This document shows positions 52,159 to 61,264 of a DNA stretch of 64,000 bases, in pieces. The notes under the pieces were generated by a model. That model was not told the DNA's origin. It worked only from the letters and a program-made list of their open reading frames with translations, and did not search any database. The stretch's first letter is position 1. Each line of letters begins with the position of its first letter. The translations under genes were made by a program, and so were the position numbers. Source of the DNA: Geomonas sp. Red32. Its GTDB lineage: Bacteria; Desulfobacterota; Desulfuromonadia; Geobacterales; Geobacteraceae. The stretch covers positions 1,240,001-1,304,000 of the forward strand of contig NZ_JAKLOY010000001.1 of the NCBI RefSeq assembly GCF_023652955.1. Reading direction: 5' to 3'.

Positions 52159-52602
52159 ATGGCAGGACCCGAATTCAGACTTGAGCAGGTACTTAAATTC
52201 CGCAAGGAAGTGGAGAGGATACAGCAGCTGGAGCTCGCCAAGGCGAGGCAGCAGCACGAAAACGCCCGCGAGCAGCTGTCGAACGAGAAGGCCGCCCTGG
52301 AGACGCTGACCGAGGAGCTTGCCCAGCGGCAGGCCTCCGGGATCGACGCCAAGGACCTGCAGCTCTACGGCGCCTTCGCCCGCAGGAAGAGCCGCGAGAT
52401 CGAGGAGATGCGCCGTTCGGTGAGCATGCTCGAGAAGGCGGTCCAGGAAAAGCGCGAGGCGCTCTTGACTGCGGCCAAGGAGAAGAAGGCCTTGGAGGTC
52501 TTCAAGGAGAAGAAGATGCGTGACCTGAGGATGGAGCAGCTTTTGAAAGAGCGGGCCTTCCTGGACGAGCTGGCGGTCCAGGGGAGGGGCGAGCGGGCAT
52601 GA
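52159..52602 (+). CDS. fliJ: flagellar export chaperone FliJ
   Basis: A 147-aa almost entirely coiled-coil protein (FRLEQVLKFRKEVERIQQLE at the start, EEMRRSVSMLEKAVQEKREA). Size, coiled coil and position directly after fliI match FliJ, which escorts export substrates to FliI. GGGGAGG precedes the ATG. Confidence 0.85.
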   Translation: MAGPEFRLEQVLKFRKEVERIQQLELAKARQQHENAREQLSNEKAALETLTEELAQRQASGIDAKDLQLYGAFARRKSREIEEMRRSVSMLEKAVQEKREALLTAAKEKKALEVFKEKKMRDLRMEQLLKERAFLDELAVQGRGERA

Positions 52603-53099
52603 AGAAGGTCATCCTCATCCTCTTCGCCGTCGCCGTCAGCGTCTACCACTGGGGCCCCCAGTTCGACTGGCCCGGCCAGGCGAGCGCCACCGAGAACAGG
52701 AGCGGCTACCACCCTCCGGCGACCGATGCCGCCTCCCTCGAGCTCAAGCGCCAGCAGCTGGACCAGCGCGAGGCTGCCCTCAAGGCCAAGGAGGCGGAGC
52801 TCGCCCGCCTTTCCGCCACCCTCGACGCCCGTGTCAAGGAATTGAACGCAGCCAAGAAGTCGCTGGAAGGATCGCTCGCGGCCAAGAAGCAGCAGGACAA
52901 CGACCGCTTCAAGAAAATGATCAAGATCTACAAAGGGCTGAAGCCGGACGACGCGGCGGCCCTCATGAACAAGCTCGACAGCAAGACGGTCATCGAGATG
53001 CTGAACATCATGGACCAGAAGACCGCGGTCAAGCTGATACCGTTACTGACCCAGCCCCGGGTGCTCGAGTGGACGAGGATGAACCTCTCCTCGCGCTAG
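52599..53099 (+). CDS. MotE-like protein (MgtE N-domain, coiled coil)
   Basis: A 166-aa protein with a signal/anchor helix (KVILILFAVAVSVYH), a coiled coil (about 48-105) and a C-terminal MgtE intracellular N-like domain (YKGLKPDDAAALMNKLDSKT, VIEMLNIMDQKTAVKLI). This matches MotE-type proteins that chaperone or recruit flagellar motor components. It overlaps the fliJ stop by 4 bp. Confidence 0.82.
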   Translation: MKKVILILFAVAVSVYHWGPQFDWPGQASATENRSGYHPPATDAASLELKRQQLDQREAALKAKEAELARLSATLDARVKELNAAKKSLEGSLAAKKQQDNDRFKKMIKIYKGLKPDDAAALMNKLDSKTVIEMLNIMDQKTAVKLIPLLTQPRVLEWTRMNLSSR

Positions 53100-53184
53100 C
53101 GAGCCCATCCCGGGACGGGCGGACCGTTGTAGTAAGCGTGGCGCGAAGGCGCACGCCATTCTGGAAAAAAAGGAGGTGAGAACA

Positions 53185-55494
53185 ATGATTCCAAGTGCAG
53201 CAATGTTTCAACCCACGGCGCCCATGCCCATGACTCCGGCTGCCGGTAACCTTACTTCCTCACCGGCTCCGGGTTCCGGCCCGGAGAGCTTCGCCGGTGT
53301 CTTGCAGGGGGCGCAGGCTTCCCTTGACCATGGGACAGGGACGGCCGCCGGTGGGACCCCGTCCGGGGCTTCCGCCCACTCCGCCGGTGCGGCGGCCTCC
53401 GCCACAGTACCACCGGCCGGTTCGGAACAGGCTGGCGCGGCACCAGAAGGTGCATCCTCCGCAAGAACTGCGGTCAGCGGCCAGGCTCCCGGGACGGCCA
53501 AACCGCCGGCGGCTGCCGGTGCCAACGCCCCCCAGACCGTCGCGGCCAACCAAGACGGCCAGACCGCGGCAGTTTCCACGGCGGCGGCCGGGCCTGACGG
53601 CAGTACCTCCCCCGCTTCCTCCTCGCATGACGGCCAGGATGAGGAAGCGGCAACGGACGGCGACAAAGATTCGGCCAATACCCAGTCAACCGCCCAATCT
53701 CCGCTCTGGAGCTTCGCTCCCAGCCAGTTGGCCATGGCGGGTGCCATGGCGGCCCAAGGGAACCAGCAGCCGGTAGCGGCGGCGCCAGCCAGCCAGCAGG
53801 AGCCGGCCCAAACTGCGGTAACCACCGCGGCAGGGATAGCGGCCGGAGAGCAGACGGCTTCCACCCCGGGAGCCGTGGGAAGTACCACCACTGCAGCAAC
53901 CCAGGTGGCGGTGACCTCCGCCCAGACCGCGGTCCTCAACGACGGGACCGGGATCACGGTTGTTACCCCGGGAGCGGACGCCGCTCTTCCGGCGGCCGTT
54001 TCAACCCCGCAAGGGGGGGCGGTCAACCAGGCCCAGGGCGGCCAGCCCGCAGCCCAGCCTCAAGGGGTGAGCGTCCAGACGGTCCCTTCCGGACCGGTTC
54101 CGGCCGCCTCGGCCTCGCCGGCTCAACCTGCCGGCGGTGCTCAGTCCCCGGTAACCACCACGTCCTTCCAGCCGACCCAGGTGGTGGCCTCCTCCTTCCA
54201 GCCGGCCGGCATCGCCAACGCAGCAGCGGCTCCGGTCCAGGGAAGCGGCGAGGGGCAGGTGAAGGTGAAACAGCAGCAACAAGCAGAGCTCGACGGCATG
54301 ACCGCCGCCGGCGCCAACCAGAAGGGGGCGCAGGCGGACAATGACAGTGTGGGCGGCGTGGAGGGTGACCACCGTCAGCCCACTGCGCAGGCGGGTGCCA
54401 CCACCCAGAACGGGGGAACGCAAACGGCCTCGACGCCCGTAGCAAACAACCAGGCCAACGCGCCGAGCCCGGCCGCAGCACCACCGGCACAGCCGGCCAC
54501 CATACCGGGGCAAGCCGGTACCTCTAACGCGGCAGCCTCCAACGCCGCTCCGGCCCAGGCGGCCACTCCCGCCACCGGCCAGCAGGGGCAGAACGTGAAC
54601 GCCAGCGCCCCCCAGCCGGCGCCGGTGACCACGGTTGCCGCCCAGACCGCCGCCCCGCTCCAAGGTGCCGTCACCGGTAACGATCCCATGGCCACCTTCG
54701 TCCAAGGCCAGACGGTGGATTCCCGTCAGGAGGAGGGATCGGCCGGCAGCAGCGACCGCCGCGCCACCGCCACCGACAGCCATGTCCGCAGCCTCTTTGC
54801 GGAGAAACCGGCCGGCCAGCCGGCCCAGGCCACCACGGTAGCCTCCAGCGAGGCCACCGGCACCAAACCTGCAGTGCAGACCCAGGCGGGGAGCCCGGGG
54901 GTACCGCAGGGCGCCGCGGAGCAGAAGGCTTCCGGTGACGGGCAGCACCAGAGCGGATTCCAGAAGGAGCAGTACCGGCCCCAGGACCAGTTCTTCAACG
55001 TGGGGCTCAACGCACCGCAAAACCAGCCGGCGGCGCAGCCCGCCCCGACTGACAGCTCGGCCCATCTGAAGAGCCTGGAGCAGAGCATCATGGCCCAGGT
55101 CAAGGACGGGGTGGTAACCCACGACGCCAAGGGGAACGGTCAAATTACCGTCAGGCTGAACCCGGACGAGCTGGGTGAACTGAAGATCCAGGTGAGGATG
55201 GTGGATAACACCGTGAAGGTAGAGGTGCAGGCCGACAACAAGATGGTCAAGGATCTCCTGATGGGGAACCTGGACAACCTCAAGCAGGCCCTCGCCGGAA
55301 AGAACTTCACCATGGAAGGGTTTAACGTCTCCACCGGCAACGGAGGCTTCAACGGCTCCCTCGCCGACCAGGGGAACTCTCAGCAGCAGTCGACTCCCCG
55401 CTACCTGAGGAACGCCGGCTACGCGGACGCCGCCCCGGGCAAGGTCAACTACGTGACCGAAGAGACCGACAACCTGGTCAGCGTCAGGCTGTAA
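53185..55494 (+). CDS. fliK: flagellar hook-length control protein FliK
   Basis: A 769-aa protein. Residues 1-600 are Ala/Gln/Pro/Thr-rich low complexity, and the C-terminus has the Flg_hook domain (GQITVRLNPDELGELKIQVR, VEVQADNKMVKDLLMGNLD, LKQALAGKNF). FliK acts as the molecular ruler of hook length and export switch. AAGGAGGTGAG ends five bases before the ATG, the strongest ribosome binding site in the window. It is longer than a typical 400-600-aa FliK. flgD follows 13 bp later. Confidence 0.9.
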   Translation: MIPSAAMFQPTAPMPMTPAAGNLTSSPAPGSGPESFAGVLQGAQASLDHGTGTAAGGTPSGASAHSAGAAASATVPPAGSEQAGAAPEGASSARTAVSGQAPGTAKPPAAAGANAPQTVAANQDGQTAAVSTAAAGPDGSTSPASSSHDGQDEEAATDGDKDSANTQSTAQSPLWSFAPSQLAMAGAMAAQGNQQPVAAAPASQQEPAQTAVTTAAGIAAGEQTASTPGAVGSTTTAATQVAVTSAQTAVLNDGTGITVVTPGADAALPAAVSTPQGGAVNQAQGGQPAAQPQGVSVQTVPSGPVPAASASPAQPAGGAQSPVTTTSFQPTQVVASSFQPAGIANAAAAPVQGSGEGQVKVKQQQQAELDGMTAAGANQKGAQADNDSVGGVEGDHRQPTAQAGATTQNGGTQTASTPVANNQANAPSPAAAPPAQPATIPGQAGTSNAAASNAAPAQAATPATGQQGQNVNASAPQPAPVTTVAAQTAAPLQGAVTGNDPMATFVQGQTVDSRQEEGSAGSSDRRATATDSHVRSLFAEKPAGQPAQATTVASSEATGTKPAVQTQAGSPGVPQGAAEQKASGDGQHQSGFQKEQYRPQDQFFNVGLNAPQNQPAAQPAPTDSSAHLKSLEQSIMAQVKDGVVTHDAKGNGQITVRLNPDELGELKIQVRMVDNTVKVEVQADNKMVKDLLMGNLDNLKQALAGKNFTMEGFNVSTGNGGFNGSLADQGNSQQQSTPRYLRNAGYADAAPGKVNYVTEETDNLVSVRL

Positions 55495-55507
55495 ACAAGG
55501 AGGCAAC

Positions 55508-56176
55508 ATGATAACCGACGTAACAACCACCGCGGCCACCTCCAACACTTCTGCGGCCGACGCGGCGATGAAGCAGTCGGCCGGGCTCAACAAGGACGAC
55601 TTCCTCAAGCTGTTCGTCACCCAGCTGCAGAACCAGGATCCGCTGAACCCGCAGGACAGCTCGCAGTTCATAGGCCAGCTGGCCCAGCTGACCCAGGTGG
55701 AGCAGGCCTACAACACCAACACCAACCTGCAGAGCCTTCTCAACCAGGGGACCAACGGCATGACCATGTCCTCGGTCTCCATGATCGGCAAGACGGTCGA
55801 GGCACCCGGTTCCCAGGTCAACCTGCAGTCGGGATCGGCAACCAGCATCAACTTCTCGCTGGCCGGTGCGGCCGACTCGCTGACGGTCACCGTCAAGGAT
55901 GCCACCGGCGCGGCCGTCAAGACCATCACCGCCGGCTCCACCAGCGCGGGTGAAGGTTCGGTATCCTGGGACGGCACCGACGCCTCGGGAAACCAGCTCG
56001 CTTCCGGCGCCTACAGCTTCTCGGTGAGCGCCAAGGATTCCAGCGGCAACAACGTAGTGGCCACTCCGCTCATCAAGGGGAAAGTCGACGGGGTCGACAT
56101 GTCCGGAGCCACCCCGGTCCTGACCATCGGCAACGTAAGGTTGAACCTCACCGACGTGACCTCCGTGGGGGGCTAG
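55508..56176 (+). CDS. flgD: flagellar hook assembly capping protein FlgD
   Basis: A 222-aa hook cap. The N-terminal signature LNKDDFLKLFVTQLQNQDPL is followed by FIGQLAQLTQVEQAYN. An FLN-like domain (GEGSVSWDGTDASGNQLASG) ends in the conserved VTSVGG. GGAGG lies upstream of the ATG. Confidence 0.95.
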   Translation: MITDVTTTAATSNTSAADAAMKQSAGLNKDDFLKLFVTQLQNQDPLNPQDSSQFIGQLAQLTQVEQAYNTNTNLQSLLNQGTNGMTMSSVSMIGKTVEAPGSQVNLQSGSATSINFSLAGAADSLTVTVKDATGAAVKTITAGSTSAGEGSVSWDGTDASGNQLASGAYSFSVSAKDSSGNNVVATPLIKGKVDGVDMSGATPVLTIGNVRLNLTDVTSVGG

Positions 56177-56177
56177 C

Positions 56178-56573
56178 ATGATCGACAACAGCGTCCTTTT
56201 TCCGCAACCCATACAGGCTCCGGTCAGGCCCCGCACCACACCGAACCAGGTGCCGCAGGGGCAGCCGGCAGGGAGCAACTCTCCCTTCGCCCAGGTCCTC
56301 GACCAGAAGATCTCCGGCGAGCCGGTGCGCCTCTCGCAGCACGCGCAGGAGAGGCTCAGGTCGCGCGGCATCACCCTCTCGGAGACCGACATGAAACAGC
56401 TGGCGGGAGCGGTGGACAGCGTGGCCCAGAAGGGTGGCAAGGAATCCCTGGTTCTCATGGGGGACGCCGCCCTGGTAGTCAGCGTCAAAAACCGGACAGT
56501 GGTCACCGCCATGGACCGGCAGAGTCTCAAAGGAAACGTCTTCACCAACATCGACTCGGCAGTGCTCCTGTAA
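56178..56573 (+). CDS. TIGR02530-type flagellar operon protein
   Basis: A 131-aa protein matching the uncharacterised TIGR02530 family, found next to flgD/flgE. The conserved block is RLSQHAQERLRSRGITLSET, then KGGKESLVLMGDAALVVSVK. It starts one base after the flgD stop. No enzymatic motif is present. It is probably an export-controlled or hook-associated factor. Confidence 0.85.
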   Translation: MIDNSVLFPQPIQAPVRPRTTPNQVPQGQPAGSNSPFAQVLDQKISGEPVRLSQHAQERLRSRGITLSETDMKQLAGAVDSVAQKGGKESLVLMGDAALVVSVKNRTVVTAMDRQSLKGNVFTNIDSAVLL

Positions 56574-56686
56574 CGGAGCGGATCTTTTAACCAATCAACC
56601 ATCAACGGGCTGGCCCTCCATGAGGAAGCCCCGGGACACCGACCGACTGAGGTGTCCGCAACCACAAGGACTTTAGGAGGCACACA

Positions 56687-57535
56687 ATGAGCGTTACTTC
56701 CGCACTTTTCACCGGCGTGAGCGGTCTTCAGGCTAACGGCGCAGCAATGAGCGTTATCGGCAACAACATCTCCAACGTCAACACCGTTGGCTTCAAGGAT
56801 TCCCGCACGATTTTCGCGGATCTTCTCTCCGACAACACCGTCAACAGCTCCCAGATCGGCAAGGGCGTCCAGGTGCAGACCGTCCAGAACATATTCACCC
56901 AGGGGTCGTCACAGACCTCGGAGAACGTCACCGACCTTTCCATCCAGGGGAATACCTTCTTCTCCCTGCAGGCCCCCGGGGTAACCGCGGCGAGCCCCGC
57001 CTCCTCCTACCTCTCCCGCGCCGGCGCTTTCTCCGTGGACAGCTCGAACACCCTGGTCAACCCCAACGGCTACCAGGTGCTCGGCACCGACGGCAAGCCG
57101 GTCACGTTCCCTGCCGACTTCAGCAAGGTCACCAAGATCGATTCCACCGGCCACATCACCTACCTCGCCACCGACGGCGTCACCCAGGAGTACTACAACG
57201 GCAACGGCGTGGCCGGCCTCCCCATAACCGGGACTCCGGGGGTGTCGATCGCGGTCGTTTCCGTCCCCAGCCCCGGCGCGCTCAGCAAGGTCGGCGGCTC
57301 GCTCTACCAGACCACCGCCGCTTCCGGCGCCGCTGCGGCTACCCCGACCTTCGCCGCCGCGACCGCCAACGGAACCAGCGAGAAGATCCTCTCCAACTCG
57401 CTGGAGCAGAGCAACGTGGACATGGCCAACGAGTTCGTCAACATGATCGTGACCCAGCGCGCCTACTCCGCCAACTCCAAAACCATCACCACCACCGACC
57501 AGATGACCCAGGAAGTGCTGCAGCTGATCCGTTAA
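56687..57535 (+). CDS. flgE: flagellar hook protein FlgE (compact)
   Basis: A 282-aa rod/hook family protein. The N-terminal helix signature is TGVSGLQANGAAMSVIGNNI, SNVNTVGFKDSRT; the C-terminal one is LSNSLEQSNVDMANEFVNMI, VTQRAYSANSK. It is much shorter than usual FlgE (above 400 aa), lacking most of the outer hook domain. FlgF/FlgG-type rod proteins are nearer in size, but its position after flgD and TIGR02530 favours hook protein. AGGAGG is upstream. Confidence 0.82.
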   Translation: MSVTSALFTGVSGLQANGAAMSVIGNNISNVNTVGFKDSRTIFADLLSDNTVNSSQIGKGVQVQTVQNIFTQGSSQTSENVTDLSIQGNTFFSLQAPGVTAASPASSYLSRAGAFSVDSSNTLVNPNGYQVLGTDGKPVTFPADFSKVTKIDSTGHITYLATDGVTQEYYNGNGVAGLPITGTPGVSIAVVSVPSPGALSKVGGSLYQTTAASGAAAATPTFAAATANGTSEKILSNSLEQSNVDMANEFVNMIVTQRAYSANSKTITTTDQMTQEVLQLIR

Positions 57536-57695
57536 TCCGGTGAGGTACCAGTAAAGGGGGGGCGCGGTCCGCCGCGCTCCCCCGCGGCACTTCCCGTGAG
57601 GGACACGGGGCGAGGTGCGCCCGGGAACTGTCACCTGGCCGTGCCTCGGACCTCGTGCCACCGGCCGGGGTGCGTCCGGGCCTTCCCGCTGGGAC

Positions 57696-57731
57696 AAAAT
57701 CCCCCCTGTCCCCTCTTCGCAAAGGGGGGGA
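57696..57731. repeat. dispersed palindromic element, copy C
   Basis: AAATCCCCCCTGT, then CCCCTCTTCGC and AAAGGGGGGG. It is an imperfect variant of copies A and B; the left arm is one C shorter and has a T insertion. It follows flgE and could act as a processing or termination hairpin. Confidence 0.65.
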
Positions 57732-58117
57732 CCCGATGCCGGCTTTGGTGCGCGCGGCTTCCATGGTACCCGGTGCGCTTGGTGCCGCTACGCGGTCGTG
57801 TCGGACCTCTGACACTGTGCCTCAGTGATGACAGGGGAGCCAAAGTCGGCGATATCGTGACCAAAACGGCCATTCCCCCCGGCGCCTCCCCTCTCAGCCC
57901 CCTCGCTCCAGCGGTAAAACCGCTCTGGAGTAGCCCCGGCGCGCCCGCTGCCCTGGGTGCCGGTCAATTATTTGACCGCCGGGGGCCCGGTTCAAGCTTC
58001 CGTCCGGCCGGATTGCCGCCGCCGGAGCCCGCGGCTTACGCTAACTCCCCGCCATTTTCCCCGCCTCTACGCAAATTTCCCAATGATCCCGTCCATCTCG
58101 CCGCGCGCCGGCGTTTC

Positions 58118-58133
58118 TGGCACCCCCGTTGCA
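58118..58133 (+). promoter_or_regulatory. sigma-54 promoter of the fliL-flhB operon
   Basis: TGGCAC, five C/G-rich bases, TTGCA is a perfect -24/-12 consensus, 50 bp before the fliL ATG. It implies RpoN control of the fliL to flhB operon. Confidence 0.8.
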
Positions 58134-58183
58134 AAGAGTCTCTCTCGTAATCACCCAGTTCAGGATACAAAGGAGATTCGGGT

Positions 58184-58723
58184 ATGGCCGAACAGGCAAA
58201 GGCTCAGGACGCCCCACCGAAAGACAACAAGAAGCTCTTCATCATCATCGGCGCGGCGATCGTTGCGGTTGCCATCCTCGGCGCCGCGGCGATGTTCTTC
58301 ATGGGCGGCAAGTCCGACAAGAAGGGACAGGCCGCCGAAGGTGCCAAGGTGGAGGCCAAGAGCGAAGCCAAGTCCGAAGGCGGACACGGCGAATCCAAGG
58401 GGGGCGAAGGTGGGGCCGCAGCTTCCACGGTCTATCCCTTGGAGCCTTTCATCGTCAATATTTACGACGGGCAGGAGATCCGTTATCTGAAACTCAAGGT
58501 CGAGTTCGAGCTGGCCAACCCGCAGGCCAAGGCCGACCTCGACGCCAAGGTCGCTCCCATGCGGGACGCCATCCTCATTCTTTTGACCACCAAGACCATG
58601 CAGGAGATCCAGGATCTCCAGGGCAAGAACCAGTTGCGTGAGCAGATCTTGGGCTCGGTCAGCAAGATCCTCCCCCCCGGCAAGGTCACTAAAGTTTATT
58701 TCACCGACTTCGTGGTGCAGTAG
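58184..58723 (+). CDS. fliL: flagellar basal-body associated protein FliL
   Basis: A 179-aa single-pass inner-membrane protein. The N-terminal anchor (FIIIGAAIVAVAILGAAAMF, about residues 18-40) is followed by a Lys/Glu/Ala-rich linker. The FliL domain includes FIVNIYDGQEIRYLKLKVEF and closes with PPGKVTKVYFTDFVVQ. It stabilises the stator around the rotor. GGAG lies upstream. Confidence 0.93.
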   Translation: MAEQAKAQDAPPKDNKKLFIIIGAAIVAVAILGAAAMFFMGGKSDKKGQAAEGAKVEAKSEAKSEGGHGESKGGEGGAAASTVYPLEPFIVNIYDGQEIRYLKLKVEFELANPQAKADLDAKVAPMRDAILILLTTKTMQEIQDLQGKNQLREQILGSVSKILPPGKVTKVYFTDFVVQ

Positions 58724-58735
58724 AAGGTGCCTGCG

Positions 58736-59716
58736 ATGGAAAAGATCCTCACCAAGGAAGAGATTGATGCCCTGGTAGCGGCGGTTTTCGAGGGGAGCAT
58801 CATCCCCGAGAAGGAGCTGGCCAAGGTCGGGCAGCAGGCCGAGGAGTTCGACCTCCTCGACGTCGAGGCCCACCGGGTCATCCCCAACCTGGACATCGTC
58901 TACGACGGGTTCATCCGCTACAACCGGGTCACCCTGTCGAACCGGCTCGGACGCATGGTGGAGATCCAGAAGGGGGAGGCGCGGCCCTACAAGTTCGGCG
59001 ACTTCATGGACATCCTCCCCTCGCCGGTCTGCATGGCGATCTACAAGATGGACCCCCTGAAGGGTGCCGCCCTGGTCGCCCTCGACTCCACGCTGGTCTT
59101 CACCATCGTGGACAGCATCCTGGGGGGGAGCGGGATGACCGGCGGACAGGCCATCAACCGCCTGTTCACCTCCATCGAGCTCAGGCTGGCCGAGAAGATC
59201 GTCAAGGATGTGCTGGCCGACCTGGAGAGGGCGTGGGCGCCGCTTTGCCCGGTCGACATGAACTTGCTCCGCATGGAGATGAACCCGCGCCTGGTCAACA
59301 TCGTGCCGGTCGAGTACCAGGTGCACACGGTCTCCATGAAGATCCAGATCGAGGAGACGGTGGGGAACATGATCATGGCCATCCCCTTCATGACGATCGA
59401 GCCGATCCGCGACAAGCTCAAGCGCGGGATGCAGACCGACATGATGGTGGTGGACCCGCTCTGGTCCTACCGGTTGTCGGAGGAATTGCTGGAGGCTCCC
59501 CTGGAGCTTTCGGTGGAAATGGGAGGTGCCACCATCACCCTGGCCGAGCTTTTGGATCTCTCGCCGGGGGACACCATCATGCTGGACGCCAGCGACAAGG
59601 ACGAGCTGACGGTGAAGGTGGGAGGCACCAAGAAATTCATGGGAATAGCGGGGGTAAGCGGCGGCAACAAGGCGGTACAGATCAGCCGCGCCCTTTGTGG
59701 AGGGGGTGAAGCTTGA
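58736..59716 (+). CDS. fliM: flagellar motor switch protein FliM
   Basis: A 326-aa C-ring protein that binds CheY-P. The N-terminal peptide LTKEEIDALVAAVFEG is followed by a CheC-like middle domain and a C-terminal SpoA domain (VEMGGATITLAELLDLSPGD). The ATG at 58736 has AAGGTG upstream; a GTG at 58727 would add three residues. Its stop overlaps the fliN start. Confidence 0.94.
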   Translation: MEKILTKEEIDALVAAVFEGSIIPEKELAKVGQQAEEFDLLDVEAHRVIPNLDIVYDGFIRYNRVTLSNRLGRMVEIQKGEARPYKFGDFMDILPSPVCMAIYKMDPLKGAALVALDSTLVFTIVDSILGGSGMTGGQAINRLFTSIELRLAEKIVKDVLADLERAWAPLCPVDMNLLRMEMNPRLVNIVPVEYQVHTVSMKIQIEETVGNMIMAIPFMTIEPIRDKLKRGMQTDMMVVDPLWSYRLSEELLEAPLELSVEMGGATITLAELLDLSPGDTIMLDASDKDELTVKVGGTKKFMGIAGVSGGNKAVQISRALCGGGEA

Positions 59717-60018
59717 GTGAGAAGCTCGTGATGGAAGAGCAGAAGGACGTCCCGCAGATGAAGAACCTCGAGTTCATCATGGACATCCCGCTGCAGCTCA
59801 CGGTGGAGCTGGGGAGGACCAAGCTGCTGGTGAAGGATGTCTTGCAGCTGAACCAGGGTTCGGTGGTGGAGCTGACCAAGCTTGCCGGGGAGCCTCTGGA
59901 CGTCTTCGTCAACTCCAAGCTGGTGGCGCGCGGCGAGGCGGTGGTGGTGAACGACAAGTTCGGCATCCGCCTGCTTGATATCGTCAGTCCTAACGAAAGG
60001 GTGGACAAGGTGCTATGA
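59713..60018 (+). CDS. fliN: flagellar motor switch protein FliN
   Basis: A 101-aa SpoA-domain C-ring protein (TVELGRTKLLVKDVLQLNQG, then ELTKLAGEPLDVFVN). The start is TTG overlapping the fliM stop (TTGA). It is close to the minimal FliN length and lacks an extended N-terminal region. Confidence 0.94.
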   Translation: MSEKLVMEEQKDVPQMKNLEFIMDIPLQLTVELGRTKLLVKDVLQLNQGSVVELTKLAGEPLDVFVNSKLVARGEAVVVNDKFGIRLLDIVSPNERVDKVL

Positions 60019-60488
60019 AACGACTGATTCCGGGAGTGCTGTCCGTGGTGTTCCTCTCCTCGCCGGCCTGGGCGGCCGAGGGGGGAGGGTTCGACGTGGC
60101 CGGGAGCCTGGCCCAGATGGTCGGCTCGCTGGTGCTGGTGATCGGGATCATCCTGATCCTCTACTACCTGGCGGGCAAGCTCATGAAGGCCCCGCAGGCC
60201 GGCGGCTTCCGCTACATCCGCGTGGTGGAGACCAAGCACCTGGCCCCCAAGAAGCAGCTGGTGCTGGTCGAGGTGGGGGGGGAGTACCTCCTTTTGAGCA
60301 GCTCCGGCGAGGGTGTCAATTTCCTGAAGCAGATTGACATGATGGAGGAGATCGAGGTGGTCGACGAGCGCGGTTACGCGACGCTGATCCCGGTCCAGCT
60401 GAAAAAGAAACTGATGACCTTCGCGGGCGAGCTGGCTCCCAACCGGCAGGAAGCTCCCCAGTTCAACAAAAGCGGTGGATTCGCGTGA
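60015..60488 (+). CDS. fliO: flagellar biosynthesis protein FliO
   Basis: A 157-aa membrane protein with a signal-like N-terminus and one main helix (VGSLVLVIGIILILYYLAGKL), followed by a FliO domain (YIRVVETKHLAPKKQLVLVE). It assists FliP assembly. The start overlaps fliN by four bases. Confidence 0.85.
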   Translation: MKRLIPGVLSVVFLSSPAWAAEGGGFDVAGSLAQMVGSLVLVIGIILILYYLAGKLMKAPQAGGFRYIRVVETKHLAPKKQLVLVEVGGEYLLLSSSGEGVNFLKQIDMMEEIEVVDERGYATLIPVQLKKKLMTFAGELAPNRQEAPQFNKSGGFA

Positions 60489-61243
60489 AAAAGCAGTGGC
60501 TCCTGGGGGGGCTTTTGGTGGCCCTCCTCTCGCTGATAGTGGTGGCCGGCGCGAGCGCCGAGCCGCTCTCGCTTCCGACGGTCAGCGTCGGGGTGGGGAA
60601 GGTCTCCAAGCCGGGCGACGTCAGCACCGTCTTGCAGATCTTCTTCCTGATGACGGTGCTCTCGCTGGCGCCGAGCCTGTTGATGATGACCACCTCCTTC
60701 ACGAGGATCGTGGTGGTCCTCTCCTTTCTCCGCTCGGCGCTCGGGACCCAGCAGGCCCCCTCCAACCAGATCATCGTCGGGCTTTCGCTCTTTCTTACCT
60801 TCTTCGTGATGGCGCCGGTCTGGCAGCAGGTCAATACCCAGGCCTTGCAGCCGTACCGGGCGGCAACCATCACCCAGGACGAGGCGATCAAACGCGGGGT
60901 GGCCCCGATCAGGAAGTTCATGCTCTCCCAGGTGCGGGAGAAGGACCTGGCCCTGTTCATCTCGCTCTCCAAGCTCCCCCGTCCCCGTAACGCCGACGAC
61001 ATCCCGACCATGACGCTTATCCCGGCCTACATGGTGAGCGAGCTGAAGACCGCGTTCCAGATCGGCTTTCTGGTCTACATCCCCTTCCTGGTGCTCGACA
61101 TGGTGGTCGCCTCGGTGCTCATGTCGATGGGTATGATGATGCTGCCGCCGGTCATGATCTCGCTCCCCTTCAAGATCCTCCTCTTCGTGCTGGTGGACGG
61201 CTGGGGGCTCATCATCGGCTCGCTCATCAAGAGCTTCGGTTAA
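60485..61243 (+). CDS. fliP: flagellar type III export gate protein FliP
   Basis: A 252-aa membrane gate protein starting at GTG that overlaps the fliO stop. It has a cleavable signal peptide (about 1-26) and four helices. Family motifs are MMTTSFTRIVVVLSFLR, GTQQAPSNQIIVGL and the C-terminal MMMLPPVMISLPFKILLFVL. Confidence 0.95.
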   Translation: MKKQWLLGGLLVALLSLIVVAGASAEPLSLPTVSVGVGKVSKPGDVSTVLQIFFLMTVLSLAPSLLMMTTSFTRIVVVLSFLRSALGTQQAPSNQIIVGLSLFLTFFVMAPVWQQVNTQALQPYRAATITQDEAIKRGVAPIRKFMLSQVREKDLALFISLSKLPRPRNADDIPTMTLIPAYMVSELKTAFQIGFLVYIPFLVLDMVVASVLMSMGMMMLPPVMISLPFKILLFVLVDGWGLIIGSLIKSFG

Positions 61244-61264
61244 TCGTTCAAACGGAGAAACGCT

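Larger units (their letters stand above)
57536..58183. other. 648-bp non-coding gap between flgE and fliL
   Basis: The longest gap in the flagellar cluster. It holds C-rich palindrome copy C, a small AGCGGT/ACCGCT hairpin (57911-57925), and the sigma-54 promoter of fliL. The open frames across it lack ribosome binding sites and have unbiased composition. In related clusters this position often holds flbD, motA and motB; none is present here. Confidence 0.55.

Noticed and set aside
57596..58150. A 184-codon frame in the flgE-fliL gap
   Set aside because: It runs through the dispersed palindrome and the sigma-54 promoter, lacks a ribosome binding site, and has a Pro/Arg/Leu-rich composition without any motif.
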